A stretch of DNA of 64,000 nt from Paenibacillus silvisoli (GCF_030866765.1 NZ_CP133017.1:2338001-2402000), one strand, 5' to 3'. Numbered from the stretch's first letter, positions 14,879 through 24,498 are shown. Numbers and translations are program-made. The notes: a model not told the origin generated them from the sequence alone.

Positions 14879-15625
14879 ATGCCACCATTAAATAAACCTT
14901 ATGCACGAATTTTCAGACCGAGTGTTCGTCATTTCTACTACGGTGAGTACATTGCTGACTCTATTTATGCAGATGATCGGATTTCACTTTGCAGGTCATT
15001 CTATTTAATACTTGATGATTTATTGAAATTATTTGAGTATATTGAACCGGCTGATGAAAATTTGTCAACATATTCTCATCGATCTTATGAACTTCTATTA
15101 AGGGCATCTACGGAAATCGAAACTAACTTTAAAAGAATACTCCAGGCAAATAATTATCAACGAACTGGTAATAGGAATATGAGTGATTATTATAAGGTTA
15201 ATGTAGCAACAAAATTACATGAGTATAGAGTTGAATGGCATAATTGGAGAAATGCAACAAAAATAATCGTACCTTTCAGTGAATGGGTTTCTCAAACTTA
15301 TCAACCACTGACTTGGTATCAATCTTATAATAATGTAAAGCATGATAGACATCAAAATTTTAATCAAGCTTCTTTAGAAAATGTAATAAGAGCTGTGTCC
15401 GCATTATTTGTACTCTTGTTTTCTCAATTTGGAAAACATATTTTTAATAGAGCACAAGCAACTACTATTGATTATATCAGTGATGAATCTATTGGACTAA
15501 TAACAAGCGTTGATGCACAATTAACCATTTATTGTCCAATTAGTTGGTCAGATAATGAAAAGTATGATTTTGATTGGAATACAATAAAAACTCAACCAAA
15601 TGCATTGCAATTATTTCCATTCTAA
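14879..15625 (+). CDS. Hypothetical helical protein, 248 residues
   Basis: I recognise only a general type: mostly helical, with the conserved-looking segment WYQSYNNVKHDRHQNFNQASLENVIRAVSALFVLL, a NxVKHDR...A.L.N.I.A pattern shared by a family of uncharacterised proteins that may be HEPN-like. There is no canonical Rx4-6H motif. ATG at 14879 follows ATAGGAGAAACTAAT. Its stop codon overlaps the next cassette-type repeat. Confidence 0.6.
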   Translation: MPPLNKPYARIFRPSVRHFYYGEYIADSIYADDRISLCRSFYLILDDLLKLFEYIEPADENLSTYSHRSYELLLRASTEIETNFKRILQANNYQRTGNRNMSDYYKVNVATKLHEYRVEWHNWRNATKIIVPFSEWVSQTYQPLTWYQSYNNVKHDRHQNFNQASLENVIRAVSALFVLLFSQFGKHIFNRAQATTIDYISDESIGLITSVDAQLTIYCPISWSDNEKYDFDWNTIKTQPNALQLFPF

Positions 15626-15642
15626 TGAAACGATGATTTCAT
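15625..15642 (+). repeat. Cassette-type repeat copy, spacer CGATGA
   Basis: ATGAAA-CGATGA-TTTCAT, exact consensus; it begins inside the stop codon of the previous gene. Confidence 0.75.
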
Positions 15643-15687
15643 AATGAGTTTGAACCAGCGTGAATAGCAAAACTCTTGGAGGTTCTT

Positions 15688-16563
15688 ATGACCCTGAAAG
15701 AACTTGTACAAAGCGAAATCCTAAATGAAGTGAAGGGCATTGATATTAATCGAATAAAAATCCTCCGACATGCAGAGAAAAATGAGAAAGCTTATAAAAT
15801 CTACGATCTGTACAAGCAAGGAATGTTTGATTTTTATCAATGTGTTCAGAGTAAAAGAAGATTTGATGACTGTGATTATATTTTGTCTTTTATAGGAGGA
15901 ATAGGTAGTTCGGCTACCTTTGTCGGTGCATATGAGGTTGGGCCTAGAGATGATTTTGACAAAAATAAATACAAAGACAAAATCCCAGCAGGGTTTCCAA
16001 TTGATGAGGCATTTACAAAGGAGTCTTATAACCACTACGAATTAAAAAAGATAGACTTTCTAAATTCCAAGAAAGATAAATTAGTAGTAGATTGGGTGAT
16101 TTGTAATCAATGGGATCTTTGGCTTGGTAAAAATGATAAAGAAATTATATCGCTAGAAGGTGGTTACCTAGAAATACAGATGGATGATGAAGAAGAAGGT
16201 TATTCAGAAGGTAAAGAGTTTTATCGTAGTCACATTATGCGAGAGCGTAAACCTGAAGTCATAAAGAGGGCAAAGGAACGCTTTATTAAGAAACATGGTA
16301 AATTGTTTTGTGAGGTATGTGGCTTTGATTTTTATGGAGTATACGGTGAACGAGGTAAGGATTACATTGAAGGTCATCATAAAAAGCTTGTCTCTCAAAT
16401 GAAAGAGGGGGACAAGACAAAAGCTTCGGATATAGCTATGTTGTGCAGCAACTGTCACCGTATGATTCATCGTAAACCAATTGTTAGCGTTGAAGAGTTG
16501 GCTCAAGTGATTAATAAAAATATAGTTAAATCAGTCCCGTCACGTGGAATTATTAAACAATAA
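15688..16563 (+). CDS. HNH endonuclease-domain protein
   Basis: The last third carries a complete HNH zinc-type motif: CEVCGFDF...DYIEGHHKKLVSQ...DIAMLCSNCHRMIHR (two Cys pairs, HH and the final H). The first 190 residues form a separate domain (DYILSFIGGIGSSATFVGAYEV, VVDWVICNQWDLWL) that looks like a DNA-binding or target-recognition module, as in McrA/EVE-type modification-dependent enzymes. ATG at 15688 follows TTGGAGGTTCTT. In this defence-rich run a role in restricting modified DNA is plausible but unproven. Confidence 0.8.
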   Translation: MTLKELVQSEILNEVKGIDINRIKILRHAEKNEKAYKIYDLYKQGMFDFYQCVQSKRRFDDCDYILSFIGGIGSSATFVGAYEVGPRDDFDKNKYKDKIPAGFPIDEAFTKESYNHYELKKIDFLNSKKDKLVVDWVICNQWDLWLGKNDKEIISLEGGYLEIQMDDEEEGYSEGKEFYRSHIMRERKPEVIKRAKERFIKKHGKLFCEVCGFDFYGVYGERGKDYIEGHHKKLVSQMKEGDKTKASDIAMLCSNCHRMIHRKPIVSVEELAQVINKNIVKSVPSRGIIKQ

Positions 16564-16586
16564 TTTTTCATGGGGAGGTTAACAAA

Positions 16587-16769
16587 ATGGTTGAAGAAGT
16601 TATTGAACTTACACTTTTTAAACAAAACGCATCATTTAGTGTTAAGCAAAAGGAAGATATAAGAAAGCAAATTAATAATTTTTAAAACTGGAGAAAATTA
16701 AATGGACTAAAACAAATAAAGTTTGTGAACATATCTGACCATTCGGTTACAGTTAGAGTAACTGAGTAA
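16587..16769 (+). pseudogene. Small gene interrupted by an in-frame stop
   Basis: ATG at 16587 has a strong ribosome-binding site (GGGGAGGTTAACAAA). The frame gives MVEEVIELTLFKQNASFSVK..., stops at TAA 16683-16685, and continues in the same frame as NWRKLNGLKQIKFVNISDHS...VTE to TAA at 16767. Both halves look coding, so an original product of about 60 residues was probably split by a nonsense mutation. A half copy of the cassette-type repeat (TTTCAT at 16566-16571) precedes it. Confidence 0.45.
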
Positions 16770-16873
16770 TTTCAGGAGAGATTAGTGCAAACCAGAGCCT
16801 TGAACGGGTATATAAAATAAATACAGAATTGAATAATAAATTTAATCAAGGTTTTCGATAAAAACATAACAAC

Positions 16874-16891
16874 ATAAAAACATGCTTTCAT
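16874..16891 (+). repeat. Cassette-type repeat copy, spacer ACATGC (end of right run)
   Basis: ATAAAA-ACATGC-TTTCAT, exact consensus, followed by AAGAAGG but by no gene; a terminator begins 27 bp later. Confidence 0.75.
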
Positions 16892-16917
16892 AAGAAGGAA
16901 TAGGAACAATTTGCATC

Positions 16918-16943
16918 AAGCGTCGAGAATGACGCTTTTTTAT
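16918..16943 (+). terminator. Rho-independent terminator closing the second gene run
   Basis: AAGCGTC-GAGAAT-GACGCTT followed by TTTTTATT. Confidence 0.8.
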
Positions 16944-17085
16944 TGTTTGGAACACACTTTATGCAGGTATAAAGAACCATATTGAAGAATCATTATAGTA
17001 ATATGTATTGGTGATCGAATTTTGTGAATACCTATTTCTCGATTGAGAATAGATGACAATATAATCGGTTAGGAGCTGTGAACAT

Positions 17086-20000
17086 ATGACCAATAGTTTT
17101 CCCCATAATGAAAACTCTAGAGTTAAAATACCGGCTCTTGTTCATTTTACACGACTAAATTATCAATATATATCTCTCAAGGACTACCGCGGTGGAATCG
17201 ATGAGGATACAAATATTTTTGTCGATGTTTTTCGCTCTTCAATAAACCAGATTAATCATACCGACATAACTTTTGAAGACACCAAGAAAATAATTGAAGA
17301 AATCAAAATCATGTTAAACAACGAAGATCTAGGAAAGGCATTTTATTTTCTACTGCTTTCAGGTTATAAGGGCTTGAAATTAATTGATTTTGATACAGAT
17401 AACTGTATCGGAAACACATTTCAATTTGTTACGGAGTTGACTTATAAAAATGGAAATGACGAGTTTCGACCTGATATTACTGTCTTAATTAACGGCATTC
17501 CACTGGCATTTGTTGAGGTAAAAAAACCGAATAATAAGGATGGTATTCAAGCCGAATATTCAAGAATTAATCAAAGATCTCGCAACAAAAAATTCCAACG
17601 CTTTGTCAACATCACACAGCTTATGGTCTTTTCGAATAATAGCGAATATGACGATACTGAGGTAATCCCACTGGAAGGTGCTTTTTATGCCACCAGCAGC
17701 TATACGAATTTATTCTTTAGCCGTTTCAGAGAAGAAAATGAGGCAATTTTCAACCATGTAGATCCTATAGATGAGGCGAAAGAGGCAGAGATATTGCGGG
17801 ATAACAACCTTGTGACAATAAAGGGGAGCAAGGAGTATTCAACCAATATCAACCCTCTCTCACCAACAAACAGAATAATTACATCGCTCTTCTCACACGA
17901 CCGTATTATGATGCTGTTAAAATATGCAATAGCCTACGTGGAGAAGGTTGACGATAAAGGAATAACCACACTTGAAAAACACTTAATGCGATACCCTCAG
18001 TTTTTTGCAACAAAAGCAATTGAGGAAAAGCTCAATTGTGGAGTTAAAAACGGTATTATTTGGCATACACAGGGAAGTGGGAAAACTGCGCTTACCTTCT
18101 ATAATGTTAAATATCTAAAGAACTATTATCAACGGCACGGAATTATTGCAAAGTTTTATTTTGTAGTTGATCGGCTTGACTTGCTGACTCAAGCAGCTGA
18201 CGAGTTCCGTGCCCGCGGCTTAAATGTAGAAGAAGTATATTCAAAAGAGGATTTCATAACCAATATTCAAACTACTGGATCAGTGAATAATACTGGGCGC
18301 GATACTATAGTTGTGGTTAATATACAAAAATTCTCTAATGAATCAGTAACCAAGAAGGCCGATTATAATGTAAACGTCCAACGTATTTATTTCCTTGACG
18401 AAGCACATCGTAGTTATAACCCTACTGGATCATTTTTATCGAATCTAATGTCATCCGATAGAAACGCTGTAATGATTGCTCTAACAGGAACACCTCTGAT
18501 TGGTGACGGATACAATACTAAAGATGTCTTTGGTGGATACATCCATAAATATTACTATAATAAATCTATTGCGGATGGTTACACCTTAAAATTGATACGT
18601 GAAGGTATTGCAACAACGTATCGAAAAAAATTGCAGTCTACTCTTGATGAGATTGAAACGATGAAAGGTTCGCTTCCGAAAAAAGAACTTTACGCTCATC
18701 CTAAATATGTATCCGCTCTAGTGGAATACATTGCCGATGATTTTTCTAAAAGTCGAGTTGTTTTAAATGATGACACCATAGGTGGTTTGATCGTGTGTGA
18801 CTCATCCGAGCAGGCACGCGCGGTGTTCACGGAAATGAAGAAGACAATTTTCACATCTGCGCTTATTCTCCATGATGAAGATGATACGGAAACACGTAAA
18901 GTAAACCGAACTGTCTTTAAGAAGGGACAGATTGATTTTCTAATTGTTTATAACATGCTATTGACCGGTTTTGATGCGCCGCGGCTTAAAAAAATGTACC
19001 TTGGACGCCTCATCAAAGACCATTCGTTGCTTCAAGCACTTACGAGGGTTAATCGACCATATAAAAAATTCAGATATGGTTATGTGGTAGACTTTGCAGA
19101 CATAAGAAACGAATTTGATAAAACTAACAAGGCATATTTTGAAGAGTTACAATTAGAACTAGGCGACGAATTTAAACAGTATGACAATATATTTAAAACT
19201 CCAGAGGAAATCGAGAGCAATCTAAAACTCATCGCGGAGAAACTTTTCCTTTTTGATACCTCAAATGCTGAGATATTTTCACAACAAATCTCCGCTCTCG
19301 ATGACAAAGCAGTCCTTACCGACTTGCGCAATTCCTTGGAACTATATAAAGAACTGTTCAATATAGCAAAATTGTTTGGTTATGATGAATTGGGTGAGAA
19401 ATTTGATATAATAAATGTCGGTGCTTTATATAACGAAGTATCGAACCGCATTGACTTAATCAATTTAAAGCAAAACCTTCAAAGCGGCGAGGATATGAGC
19501 GCGATATTGAACATGGCAATGGATCAAATAGAGTTCCAATTCAAGAAGGTCTCAGAGAGTGAACTTGTTATTGCCGATAAGTTCCGAGACACACTGGAAC
19601 GTACAAGAAAAGAAATGTCCCGAAATTTGGATCCTCGCGATCCCGAGTATGTAACGTTGCTTGATGAACTAAAACGATTGCTTAGCAAAAAGCATATCGA
19701 AGAACTCACTGCAGAAGAGATGGCTGCGAACATTATCGAACTTGACCGAATCCGTAAAAAGGCTGAGCAGAGAAATCTTGCTGACAAAATGCTTACTGTG
19801 AAATATGAAAATGACACAAAATTTATGCGTACACATAAGCGACTTAAAGAAACTCCACCGCCACTGGCATCCGATATGGTACTGCACAAGGTTCTGCTCT
19901 CGCTCAAGCACAAGATTGACGGTCGGCTACTTTACAATGAGAGGTTGCTGGACAACGAGCCTTATTTTATAAGGGATATGCTCCCGCTCATAAAGCAAGA

Positions 20001-20100
20001 GTTAGATGCCAGTGGTGTTCCATTTTCAGCGCAGCAAATCAAAAATGTAAGCACCTGTATTTCAAATGAATATTTTAGTGAGAGGAATTGGGCGGGTTAA
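17086..20100 (+). CDS. hsdR: Type I restriction enzyme, restriction subunit R
   Basis: The 1004-residue motor and nuclease subunit of a type I restriction-modification complex; with HsdM and HsdS it cuts DNA far from unmodified sites while translocating it. Seen in the sequence: nuclease core PDITVLINGIPLAFVEVKKP (Asp130, Glu144, Lys146), Walker A HTQGSGKT near 326-335, DEAH at about 438-441, the motif III-like ALTGTP, and the C-terminal helicase motif QALTRVNRPY. ATG follows GGTTAGGAGCTGTGAACAT. The stop TAA overlaps the ATG of hsdM (TAATG), so the two are translationally coupled. The length is normal and all motifs look intact. Confidence 0.96.
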   Translation: MTNSFPHNENSRVKIPALVHFTRLNYQYISLKDYRGGIDEDTNIFVDVFRSSINQINHTDITFEDTKKIIEEIKIMLNNEDLGKAFYFLLLSGYKGLKLIDFDTDNCIGNTFQFVTELTYKNGNDEFRPDITVLINGIPLAFVEVKKPNNKDGIQAEYSRINQRSRNKKFQRFVNITQLMVFSNNSEYDDTEVIPLEGAFYATSSYTNLFFSRFREENEAIFNHVDPIDEAKEAEILRDNNLVTIKGSKEYSTNINPLSPTNRIITSLFSHDRIMMLLKYAIAYVEKVDDKGITTLEKHLMRYPQFFATKAIEEKLNCGVKNGIIWHTQGSGKTALTFYNVKYLKNYYQRHGIIAKFYFVVDRLDLLTQAADEFRARGLNVEEVYSKEDFITNIQTTGSVNNTGRDTIVVVNIQKFSNESVTKKADYNVNVQRIYFLDEAHRSYNPTGSFLSNLMSSDRNAVMIALTGTPLIGDGYNTKDVFGGYIHKYYYNKSIADGYTLKLIREGIATTYRKKLQSTLDEIETMKGSLPKKELYAHPKYVSALVEYIADDFSKSRVVLNDDTIGGLIVCDSSEQARAVFTEMKKTIFTSALILHDEDDTETRKVNRTVFKKGQIDFLIVYNMLLTGFDAPRLKKMYLGRLIKDHSLLQALTRVNRPYKKFRYGYVVDFADIRNEFDKTNKAYFEELQLELGDEFKQYDNIFKTPEEIESNLKLIAEKLFLFDTSNAEIFSQQISALDDKAVLTDLRNSLELYKELFNIAKLFGYDELGEKFDIINVGALYNEVSNRIDLINLKQNLQSGEDMSAILNMAMDQIEFQFKKVSESELVIADKFRDTLERTRKEMSRNLDPRDPEYVTLLDELKRLLSKKHIEELTAEEMAANIIELDRIRKKAEQRNLADKMLTVKYENDTKFMRTHKRLKETPPPLASDMVLHKVLLSLKHKIDGRLLYNERLLDNEPYFIRDMLPLIKQELDASGVPFSAQQIKNVSTCISNEYFSERNWAG

Positions 20101-21737
20101 TGCAGACTAGAGATATTACTCAACAAACTAAATCCATGATTGATGATCTAAAGGCTATTTGTACCAACTACGGCCTTGGCAATGCAAGCAGCGAATATAA
20201 AATCATTACTGAGGTGTTTCTGTATAAATTTCTGAATGATAAATTTATATACGAAGCAAAGAAAGTCGTACCTGAGTTTAAAGATTTGAGCGCAACAGAT
20301 TTAGAAATTATTATGTCTAAAATGTCCGAAGACGATTATGAGCTTATGCTTATGGATTTTGCTGCTTCAACCGCACGTCTGAAACGAGAGCATTACATTT
20401 CGTATTTATTTAACAGACAAAATGAGGTGGGATTCCATACTCTTTTCGATAATACACTGGTCGATATAGCCAACTACAACATCGACATTTTTTCGGTGCA
20501 AACTGGTGGACAGTCAAAAATTCGCTTATTCGATCCTCTTTCGCAATATGTAATTGAAGTGGAGAAGAAGGACAACTTTTGCCGAGCAATTATCTCAAAA
20601 CTCGCAGACTTTAACTTTGAGAGTGTATTTGAGCAGAAGTATGACTTTTTTGCTGCGATTTTTGAATACCTCATCAAAGACTATAACAAAGACTTCGGCA
20701 AGTACGCAGAATACTACACGCCTCACTCAATTGCCAGCATTATTGCGAAAATTATGGTGCCGCACGGTGAAAGAAATGTGACGGTTTACGATCCAGCCGC
20801 TGGCTCAGGTACACTTGTGCTGGCTCTTGCTCATGAAATTGGTGAAGAAAACTGTTTTATTTTCACTCAGGACATCTCGCAGAAATCTAACGAGTTCCTG
20901 CGCCTGAACTTGATTTTAAATAACCTTGTCCATTCATTACCTAATATTGTGCATGACGATACGCTGTTAAACCCTCGCCATCTGAACAAAAGAAAAGACG
21001 GGCTGATGACTTATGATTATATAGTCAGCAATCCACCATTCAATATGGATTTCAGCGATAGTCGTGATACGTTGGCAGGCGAAAAATATCAAAATCGATT
21101 TTTTGCTGGAGTGCCAAACATCCCAGATAAGAATAAAAGCGGGATGTCAGTTTATTTGATGTTCCTTCAACATATTATCTATTCACTTGGGGAAAAGGGC
21201 AAAGCAGCCATTGTTGTGCCTACCGGATTTTTAACCGCGGGTTCTGGGATTCAAAAGAAAATCCGTGAGCATTTGGTTGAGAACAAAATGCTGCGCGGAG
21301 TTATCTCTATGCCTTCCAACATTTTTGCCAATACTGGTACCAATGTATCTGTATTGTTCATTGACAAGGAGAATACCGAGGGAAATGTTGTATTGATGGA
21401 CGCTTCCAAGCTTGGAGAGAAGGTTAAAGAGGACGGAAAAAATCAAAAGACTGTACTTAGCCCAGAGGAAATTAATCGTATTATCGATACTTTCAATGCC
21501 GCCAAACCTGTAGACGATTTTTGTGTGACCGTGAATTATGAGGATATTACATCAAAAAAGCTGTCTTTTAGTGCAGGGCAATATTTTGATGTGAAGATAG
21601 AGTATTTAGAGTTAACCAAAGAAGAGTTCAACCGCAAGATTGCCACTTATACTACAAATCTACAGACATACTTTGCCGAGAGTGAACAACTGCAAAATAA
21701 TATATTTGAAATTTTAAAAAAGGTGAAGTATGAGTAA
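20100..21737 (+). CDS. hsdM: Type I restriction-modification methyltransferase subunit M
   Basis: A product of 545 residues: HsdM N-terminal helical domain, then an N6-adenine methyltransferase with AdoMet motif I DPAAGSGT (near 231) and catalytic motif IV NPPF (near 311). It methylates adenines in the site chosen by HsdS and is needed for both modification and cleavage. I chose ATG at 20100, overlapping the hsdR stop; the frame is open to 20088 but those codons lie inside hsdR. It is followed by hsdS with an 8-bp overlap. Confidence 0.96.
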   Translation: MQTRDITQQTKSMIDDLKAICTNYGLGNASSEYKIITEVFLYKFLNDKFIYEAKKVVPEFKDLSATDLEIIMSKMSEDDYELMLMDFAASTARLKREHYISYLFNRQNEVGFHTLFDNTLVDIANYNIDIFSVQTGGQSKIRLFDPLSQYVIEVEKKDNFCRAIISKLADFNFESVFEQKYDFFAAIFEYLIKDYNKDFGKYAEYYTPHSIASIIAKIMVPHGERNVTVYDPAAGSGTLVLALAHEIGEENCFIFTQDISQKSNEFLRLNLILNNLVHSLPNIVHDDTLLNPRHLNKRKDGLMTYDYIVSNPPFNMDFSDSRDTLAGEKYQNRFFAGVPNIPDKNKSGMSVYLMFLQHIIYSLGEKGKAAIVVPTGFLTAGSGIQKKIREHLVENKMLRGVISMPSNIFANTGTNVSVLFIDKENTEGNVVLMDASKLGEKVKEDGKNQKTVLSPEEINRIIDTFNAAKPVDDFCVTVNYEDITSKKLSFSAGQYFDVKIEYLELTKEEFNRKIATYTTNLQTYFAESEQLQNNIFEILKKVKYE

Positions 21738-22944
21738 AAAATACATGATATCAGATTTGTGCAATATAAGTGATTGTTTACATGTAACACCGAAATATAC
21801 CTACATCGGACTTCCAATGGTCAGAGTTACAGAAATTAACAACTCTTTTTTAGAATTGAAAGAGTCATTAAAAGTTTCCAGTGAAGATTATAATAAATAT
21901 ACTGCTAAATATACACCTCAACGGGGAGATATTATTCTTGCTCGTGTCGGAGCTTTTTTGGGTGAATTTGCCTATGTTGATACAATTGAAAAATTTTGTA
22001 TTGGACAAAACACAACTATTCTTAATCCAAAAAAACACAACAAGTATATTTATTATAATTTAATTTCACCTTTAACTCAGTTAAGACTACAAAGAGAAGC
22101 TGCTGGCTCAGCATACAAAAGCGTTGGAGTCGATACAATAAAGAACTTTATTATCGAATTACCAGACGATGAAGTTCAGACTGACAAAATAGGTGATTTT
22201 TTATTTTTACTCGATAGTAAAATCCAAATTAATAAATTTATCATTGCCGAACTGGAAGCCATGGCGAAAACCATATATGACTACTGGTTCATGCAGTTTG
22301 ATTTTCCTAATGCCGATGGAAAACCTTACCGCTCATCTGGCGGTGAGATGGTCTGGAATGAGGATTTGAAACGGGAAATACCAAGTGGGTGGAGGAAAGG
22401 AACTTTGTTTGAAATTTCCAATATTACTATGGGGCAATCACCAAATGGGGATAGTTATAATGATACTGGAAACGGTATGGTGTTTTACCAAGGTCGTACG
22501 GACTTCGGACTTAGATTTCCTAGTACAAGAATGTATACCACGGAGCCTTCTCGCATTGCAAATCAAGGTGATATCTTATTGAGTGTGCGTGCCCCTGTTG
22601 GTGATTTGAATATTTCAAATGAGAAGTGCTGTATTGGACGAGGTCTTGCGGCACTAAATAGTAAAACAGAAGCTAATTCGTTTGTATATTATTTAATGAC
22701 GAAACTCAAACCACAATTTGATATTATTAATAATAATGGGACAACATTCGGAGCGCTTACAAAAGATATGTTAAATGAGATGATGATAATCGTCCCTGCC
22801 GATGATCTTGTTGAGCAGTTCGAATCAATGGTGAGTGTTCTTGATGCTAAGATAGCGTCTTGTGCAAAAGAAAATCTCGAACTGACTGGTCTCCGTGACT
22901 GGCTCCTACCTATGCTCATGAACGGTCAGGCCACGGTTGAGTGA
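21730..22944 (+). CDS. hsdS: Type I restriction-modification specificity subunit S
   Basis: A 404-residue subunit with two target-recognition domains (about 1-160 and 215-370), each followed by a conserved helical segment (FLFLLDSKIQINKFIIAELEAMAKTIYDYWF and FESMVSVLDAKIASCAKENLELTGLRDWLLPML). Together they define a bipartite DNA site. A typical Firmicutes linker is present (DFPNADGKPYRSSGGEMVWNE...). The two recognition domains are full length, with no sign of phase-variable inversion or repeats. It is the last gene of hsdRMS. Confidence 0.93.
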   Translation: MSKKYMISDLCNISDCLHVTPKYTYIGLPMVRVTEINNSFLELKESLKVSSEDYNKYTAKYTPQRGDIILARVGAFLGEFAYVDTIEKFCIGQNTTILNPKKHNKYIYYNLISPLTQLRLQREAAGSAYKSVGVDTIKNFIIELPDDEVQTDKIGDFLFLLDSKIQINKFIIAELEAMAKTIYDYWFMQFDFPNADGKPYRSSGGEMVWNEDLKREIPSGWRKGTLFEISNITMGQSPNGDSYNDTGNGMVFYQGRTDFGLRFPSTRMYTTEPSRIANQGDILLSVRAPVGDLNISNEKCCIGRGLAALNSKTEANSFVYYLMTKLKPQFDIINNNGTTFGALTKDMLNEMMIIVPADDLVEQFESMVSVLDAKIASCAKENLELTGLRDWLLPMLMNGQATVE

Positions 22945-23075
22945 CAAGAATTGAAATGTTGATATAATCCGTTTTACAAAAAGCATTTCTATTAGCTTGA
23001 TAATAGTAGTATGGATTAGGCATTAAAGCACTGGAACGTGAGGTAACTAAATCATAAATAGGTGACAAGCAAACG

Positions 23076-23110
23076 AGTCGCAGGTGGTAATTGCCTGTGA
23101 CTTTTTTGTT
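23076..23110 (+). terminator. Terminator downstream of hsdRMS
   Basis: AGTCGCAGG / CCTGTGACT stem (23076-23084, 23094-23102) followed by TTTTTTG, about 130 bp after the hsdS stop. Confidence 0.75.
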
Positions 23111-23260
23111 TGAGAATAGTTACTTCAAAATAAGGGGTGGGGGTGTTCAATAAATTGACGGTCGCATGTAGGTGGAGGTACTTATAGATGGGTATTTACA
23201 TACTCCTTCAATACTACAATGTGGTACAATTTTGTTAATATTTTGTCGATGATTTTAGTG

Positions 23261-23455
23261 TCAATGAAAGTAGTATATAGACTTTTTAGAGACCAGGTTC
23301 CAGTACATGTTATTGCTGGCGGTGAAAATATTTATCGTGATTGGGGTAAGTGGTTAATCACTGATTTTGGTACGGAGTTAGGGACTGATGGGTTTACTAA
23401 ACTTGTTTACAAGATGGAACTGTATGAGCAAGTAGCAGAATTAAGGTTTGAATAA
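23261..23455 (+). CDS. Small hypothetical protein
   Basis: Likely product of 60-65 residues: MKVVYRLFRDQVPVHVIAGGENIYRDWGKWLITDFGTELGTDG...; the frame is open further up to 23219. A coherent alpha/beta small protein; family unknown. I see no strong ribosome-binding site, so the exact start is open. It lies between the restriction operon and the membrane protein gene. Confidence 0.45.
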   Translation, partial: SMKVVYRLFRDQVPVHVIAGGENIYRDWGKWLITDFGTELGTDGFTKLVYKMELYEQVAELRFE

Positions 23456-23703
23456 TCCATTCTCTCCACAAGCATACCATTATAAATATGGGAATACAGA
23501 CAAAAATAAGAAGAAGTCAACGTCTATACTAGTCAGACTTATTAGATGGATAAAAGCTTATCTAATCAGTCATTAAATGAGTTGTTTTAAATGGATAAGG
23601 AGAACTTGAAATAATGAATACCTCTGGTTCTATCCCTTACAATATGATGTGATTTGGCTAAATACAGGGCTTTAAAGCCCAAAAAAAGGGGGATATTTGA
23701 ATC

Positions 23704-24498
23704 ATGGAACTCGTTATCGTAATACTGATTCTGGCGTTTATCGCAAGCCTTTTGGCCATCTTATACGACAGGATCAGATGGAAGATATTCGGAGCGGATG
23801 CCACATCGAAGACGGCGATTGTAGCAAGTGTAGTTCTGTTTGTGATGATAATAGCAGCTTCAAATAGACTCGCAAACGAAAATCCAACAGTAGCTGAATC
23901 CGATCCTACACCGGCGGCTGTCGAAACAGAATCAACTGAAGCATCGACCACCAAAGTTGAAGAAACCAAAGCTGAAGAGAAAAAGGTGACTGAGGTTACA
24001 ACAGCTGTCGAGGAAGTCAAAGAAGATCCTTTCCCACTGATTACCGAATCCGGGGGAATTGGCGACCATAGAACGGCAATGGAAAAGCAATATGGCGAAG
24101 ATCTAAATGAAGAGGGGTCCGCTCTTAGCGCTTATCAGAATAACGAAATAGTTGCGCTGTACATCGGTGATATTGTCGGCAACGTCAGTCTACAGTTTGA
24201 AGCAACGGATACTCCACGGCGTACACTGGATGAAGCATTGGCAGCTGCAAGTAAGGTGATTCCGAAGGATGCCAAGAAAGTGAAAGCATATGATATTACC
24301 GATGATGAAATGGTGATGAAGCATGTCGTCGAATACCAAAGCAATGAACTAGCTACCCGGCTGAAAGGAATGTACGATGGGGATGAGTCACTGGGAATTG
24401 CACCTAAGACGCCAGGATCATTTCTCGTTATGGCCAAGGGGTTTAAAGAGGATGGCACGTACTTTTCCGTTGTGGTGGGATGGGGGACAAAGCCGTAG
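23704..24498 (+). CDS. Membrane-anchored hypothetical protein
   Basis: Two hydrophobic helices at the N-terminus (2-19 and 35-53) are followed by a long Thr/Glu/Ala-rich spacer (60-110, many TE/EE/KVEE) and a compact extracellular domain (about 115-264: GGIGDHRTAMEKQYGED, LYIGDIVGNVSLQFE, GSFLVMAKGFKEDGTYFSVVVGWG). This layout resembles secreted domains of phage-type or mobile-element lipoproteins of unknown role. ATG at 23704 follows AAAAAAAGGGGGATATTTGAATC. Confidence 0.65.
   Translation: MELVIVILILAFIASLLAILYDRIRWKIFGADATSKTAIVASVVLFVMIIAASNRLANENPTVAESDPTPAAVETESTEASTTKVEETKAEEKKVTEVTTAVEEVKEDPFPLITESGGIGDHRTAMEKQYGEDLNEEGSALSAYQNNEIVALYIGDIVGNVSLQFEATDTPRRTLDEALAAASKVIPKDAKKVKAYDITDDEMVMKHVVEYQSNELATRLKGMYDGDESLGIAPKTPGSFLVMAKGFKEDGTYFSVVVGWGTKP

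Noticed and set aside
4443..16891. CRISPR array as explanation for the regularly placed short repeats
   Set aside because: The repeats are 18 bp with variable centres, spaced by whole genes rather than by 25-40-bp spacers, and no cas genes are present.
2887..16891. Classical integron attC sites
   Set aside because: The repeats are far shorter than attC, lack GTTRRRY/RYYYAAC core sites, and no IntI with its extra domain is seen.
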